This document shows, piece by piece, positions 20,407 to 22,315 of a stretch of 22,315 bases of DNA. A model generated the notes under the pieces. That model did no database searches. It saw nothing but the letters and a program-made list of their open reading frames with translations, and was not told the origin of the DNA. The translations under genes were made by a program, and so were the position numbers. The stretch comes from a virus. Numbering within the stretch: the stretch's first letter is position 1; each line of letters begins with the position of its first letter. The stretch lies in the IMG/VR virus record IMGVR_UViG_3300042514_000078, positions 1-22,315 of that record; one strand, given 5' to 3'.

Positions 20407-22315
20407 ATGGCTTTAGAAAGATTTATACCAAAATCCCCGGATATATTTATCCGTAATAGTCAAGACTTTGAAGTAGCAAAGTTTGGTCATCTTAACACTA
20501 TTGTAGAGTACATAAACAATAACTCAGCTAAACCTGCCGGGCTTAATGGCTATGTACAATTTAATGATAACACTGCACTAGGAGGAGATGCTGGATTATT
20601 CTGGGATAATGTAAACAAGAGGTTAGGTATAGGTACAGTTACTCCAACTAGTTTATTAGATATAGTAAGATACACAACAGGTAGTGTAAATAATAACTAT
20701 CAAATGCGTATTCTAAATAGTGCCGATGGTCTATATCCTTATACTGTTTTGCTTTTAGAACACAACAATAGAACAGGTGTAGGAAATCAAGGAGGTGCTT
20801 CTATTGTAATCAAAGATGGATTTGCTAACGTAGCAAGAGCCGGTCTTGGATTTGATTATTTTAATAGTGGTTCTTATACAAATGCAGGTGGAACTTTACG
20901 TTTATCAAATGATGGACAAGGAAACCTTATATTAGCAACTGGTGGTGTTGATGCTGTAAGAGTATTCAAAGACCAAGGTGTACAAATTGGTAGTATTAGT
21001 ACGAATTTATCAAGTATAGCACGTTTATTGGTCAAAGGCAGTGGTTCTACTTCAGCTACTACTTCCTTGTTAGTTCAAAATAGTGCGGGAAATAATTCGT
21101 TTGAAGTAAAAGACGATAGAAGTGCAATATTCAGTGCAGGTTTGACCACAAGTGGTATTTTAAGTTTTGCAAATATAGACATACAAGCGGGCTTAAAGGT
21201 TTTGACAACTGTAGGTATTGGTGGATATAATGCCGCAAAAGATGGAACTACTGTTGACATTTACGGTAGTCAAACAACTGCTTCAAGTTTTGGAGGTGCT
21301 CAAAGTTTATGGATAAATAATACTTTATTAGCCAATAACAATAATTATAATTTAATTGGTTTGCGTATTAATCCAACTTTTGACCACAGTACATTTGTAA
21401 ATACGGTTGATTATGGAATACAATTTAATTCTACTTTTGCATTTAGCACTGGCACAAACAATGCAACTAATTTTATACTAAATCCAACTTATAATTATAC
21501 AGGTGGTACAAACACTGTAAGGGGCATTTATTATAACCCCACGCTAACAAGTTTAACAGGAACTACCCATATTGCCTTACAAACCGTAACGGGCGATGTA
21601 ATATTTGGTTCTACAAGTGGTAATGTAGGTATAGGTGCAACTGGTCCAACAGCCCGTTTACAGGTTAAAGGCAGCGGTTCAACAGGTGCCACTTCATCAC
21701 TTTTGGTGCAGAATAGTGGAGGTGTAACAGCGTTAGAAATTTTTGATAGTTTAACGGTAAGAAGTGATAATTCTAATTTGTTTTTTTCAAACACTACAGC
21801 ACAACATAGGCTTGGGCTTATGACTTTTACAAATAATTCTATAAGTTGCTTAAGTGTCTTGAATATTGGCGGTAATACTGCAACTACTTTTACTAATGCT
21901 ACTTTATCGTTTCAAACAAGCACGACATTTAATGCATTAGGTGCTCCTAATAACGCAACAAGAAGTGGTATCAGCATTGTAGGAGATTTTACAAATCCAG
22001 GGGCTGGTATAATAAGTGTAGGAAACAACTTTAATATAACAACTGCGTTAAATACCTCTGTAGGTACCGTTACATTAAATCAATTTAACATTACAAATAC
22101 AGTAAACACTACAGGAGGTACAACCTTACAACGTGGATTTTATTACAATCCTACGTTAACGGGAACTGTTGGTTTTACTCACTATGCAATACAAACTACT
22201 TCTGGAGGTGCGTATATCAATACTGCCACACCAGCAGCAACAGCAGCACTACAAGTAGATAGTACAACGCAAGGATTTTTACCACCCCGAATGACAACTG
22301 CACAAAGACTTGCTA
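20407..22315 (+). CDS. Large anchored composite fibre, 3' end outside window
   Basis: The frame is open from ATG 20407 to the window edge (636 codons, no stop). Residues 1-40 are the anchor, differing from that of the 13272 gene at only 3 of 40 residues. A segment GYVQFNDNTALGGDAGLFWD and LGIGTVTPTSLLDI follow, typical of Bacteroidota fibre bodies. Two KGSGST-SAT-SLLVQNS-type modules are at residues 210-243 and 421-454. Two ~33-residue units with YYNPTLT are at about 365-397 and 569-601. The last visible segment is GFLPPRMTTAQRLA, which in the gene at 18673 lies about 35 residues before the end, so little is likely missing. It is the longest anchored fibre and probably the main distal fibre. 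Codon use shifts after about 21000, with ACG, GCG and TCG appearing. Confidence 0.8.
   Translation, partial: MALERFIPKSPDIFIRNSQDFEVAKFGHLNTIVEYINNNSAKPAGLNGYVQFNDNTALGGDAGLFWDNVNKRLGIGTVTPTSLLDIVRYTTGSVNNNYQMRILNSADGLYPYTVLLLEHNNRTGVGNQGGASIVIKDGFANVARAGLGFDYFNSGSYTNAGGTLRLSNDGQGNLILATGGVDAVRVFKDQGVQIGSISTNLSSIARLLVKGSGSTSATTSLLVQNSAGNNSFEVKDDRSAIFSAGLTTSGILSFANIDIQAGLKVLTTVGIGGYNAAKDGTTVDIYGSQTTASSFGGAQSLWINNTLLANNNNYNLIGLRINPTFDHSTFVNTVDYGIQFNSTFAFSTGTNNATNFILNPTYNYTGGTNTVRGIYYNPTLTSLTGTTHIALQTVTGDVIFGSTSGNVGIGATGPTARLQVKGSGSTGATSSLLVQNSGGVTALEIFDSLTVRSDNSNLFFSNTTAQHRLGLMTFTNNSISCLSVLNIGGNTATTFTNATLSFQTSTTFNALGAPNNATRSGISIVGDFTNPGAGIISVGNNFNITTALNTSVGTVTLNQFNITNTVNTTGGTTLQRGFYYNPTLTGTVGFTHYAIQTTSGGAYINTATPAATAALQVDSTTQGFLPPRMTTAQRLA

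Noticed and set aside
1-22315. Recoding of TAG to an amino acid, as known in some crAss-like phages
   Set aside because: All genes read cleanly with the standard code and end in TAA or TGA apart from one small gene. Reading through its TAG adds only five residues before TAA. Nothing demands recoding.
13272-22315. Diversity-generating retroelement acting on the fibres
   Set aside because: No reverse transcriptase gene and no template/variable repeat pair with adenine-specific differences was seen. Repeated modules differ at all kinds of sites. The rest of the genome would need checking.

Overview
The window looks like the late (structural) region of a tailed bacteriophage that infects a member of the Bacteroidota. 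The evidence is: low GC; genes packed head to tail with 4-17 nt overlaps; A-rich leaders in place of Shine-Dalgarno sequences before the strongly expressed structural genes; at least one Bacteroidota-type promoter (TTG, 20 nt, TATATTTG); and fibre C-termini of a kind common in Bacteroidota phages (GFLPPRMTTAQ, SGSLWYDP). The order terminase large subunit, very large portal, acidic scaffold-like protein and ~540-residue capsid protein, with HU-like, zinc-ribbon and PD-(D/E)XK genes upstream, resembles crAss-like and related podoviral lineages. That placement is an inference I could not test.

Layout. 22-630 is one leftward gene of unknown function. From a divergent promoter region (631-719) every other gene points right. 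720-3615 holds small overlapping genes: a Cys-rich microprotein, a coiled-coil protein, a winged-helix-like protein, an HU/IHF-like protein, a zinc-ribbon protein, a PD-(D/E)XK nuclease and two unknowns, one of which could be the small terminase. 3608-12227 is the head module: terL, portal, scaffold candidate and major capsid protein. Two free-standing homing endonucleases of different families interrupt it: a GIY-YIG gene between terL and portal, and a LAGLIDADG gene directly behind the capsid gene. 13272-22315 is about 9 kb of fibre and appendage genes.

The fibre region is the most unusual part. Five genes begin with the same ~37-residue domain (F-[IV]-x-x-[SN]-P-D ... F-G-H-[LI]-N-x-I-V-[ED]-Y-[IL]), read here as a common virion anchor. 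Their distal parts differ: a solenoid of about 29 NTAVG-type repeats, a beta-domain, short modular stalks, or long composite fibres. Two more genes lack the anchor but have YadA-head-like repeats and the same C-terminal beta-domain as one anchored protein. At least seven modules recur in different combinations, and codon usage shifts inside several of the genes. This suggests a phage that carries a set of interchangeable appendages on one shared socket.

Limits: all calls rest on motifs, sequence patterns, gene order and length. No database search was possible. The last fibre gene runs off the right edge of the window.
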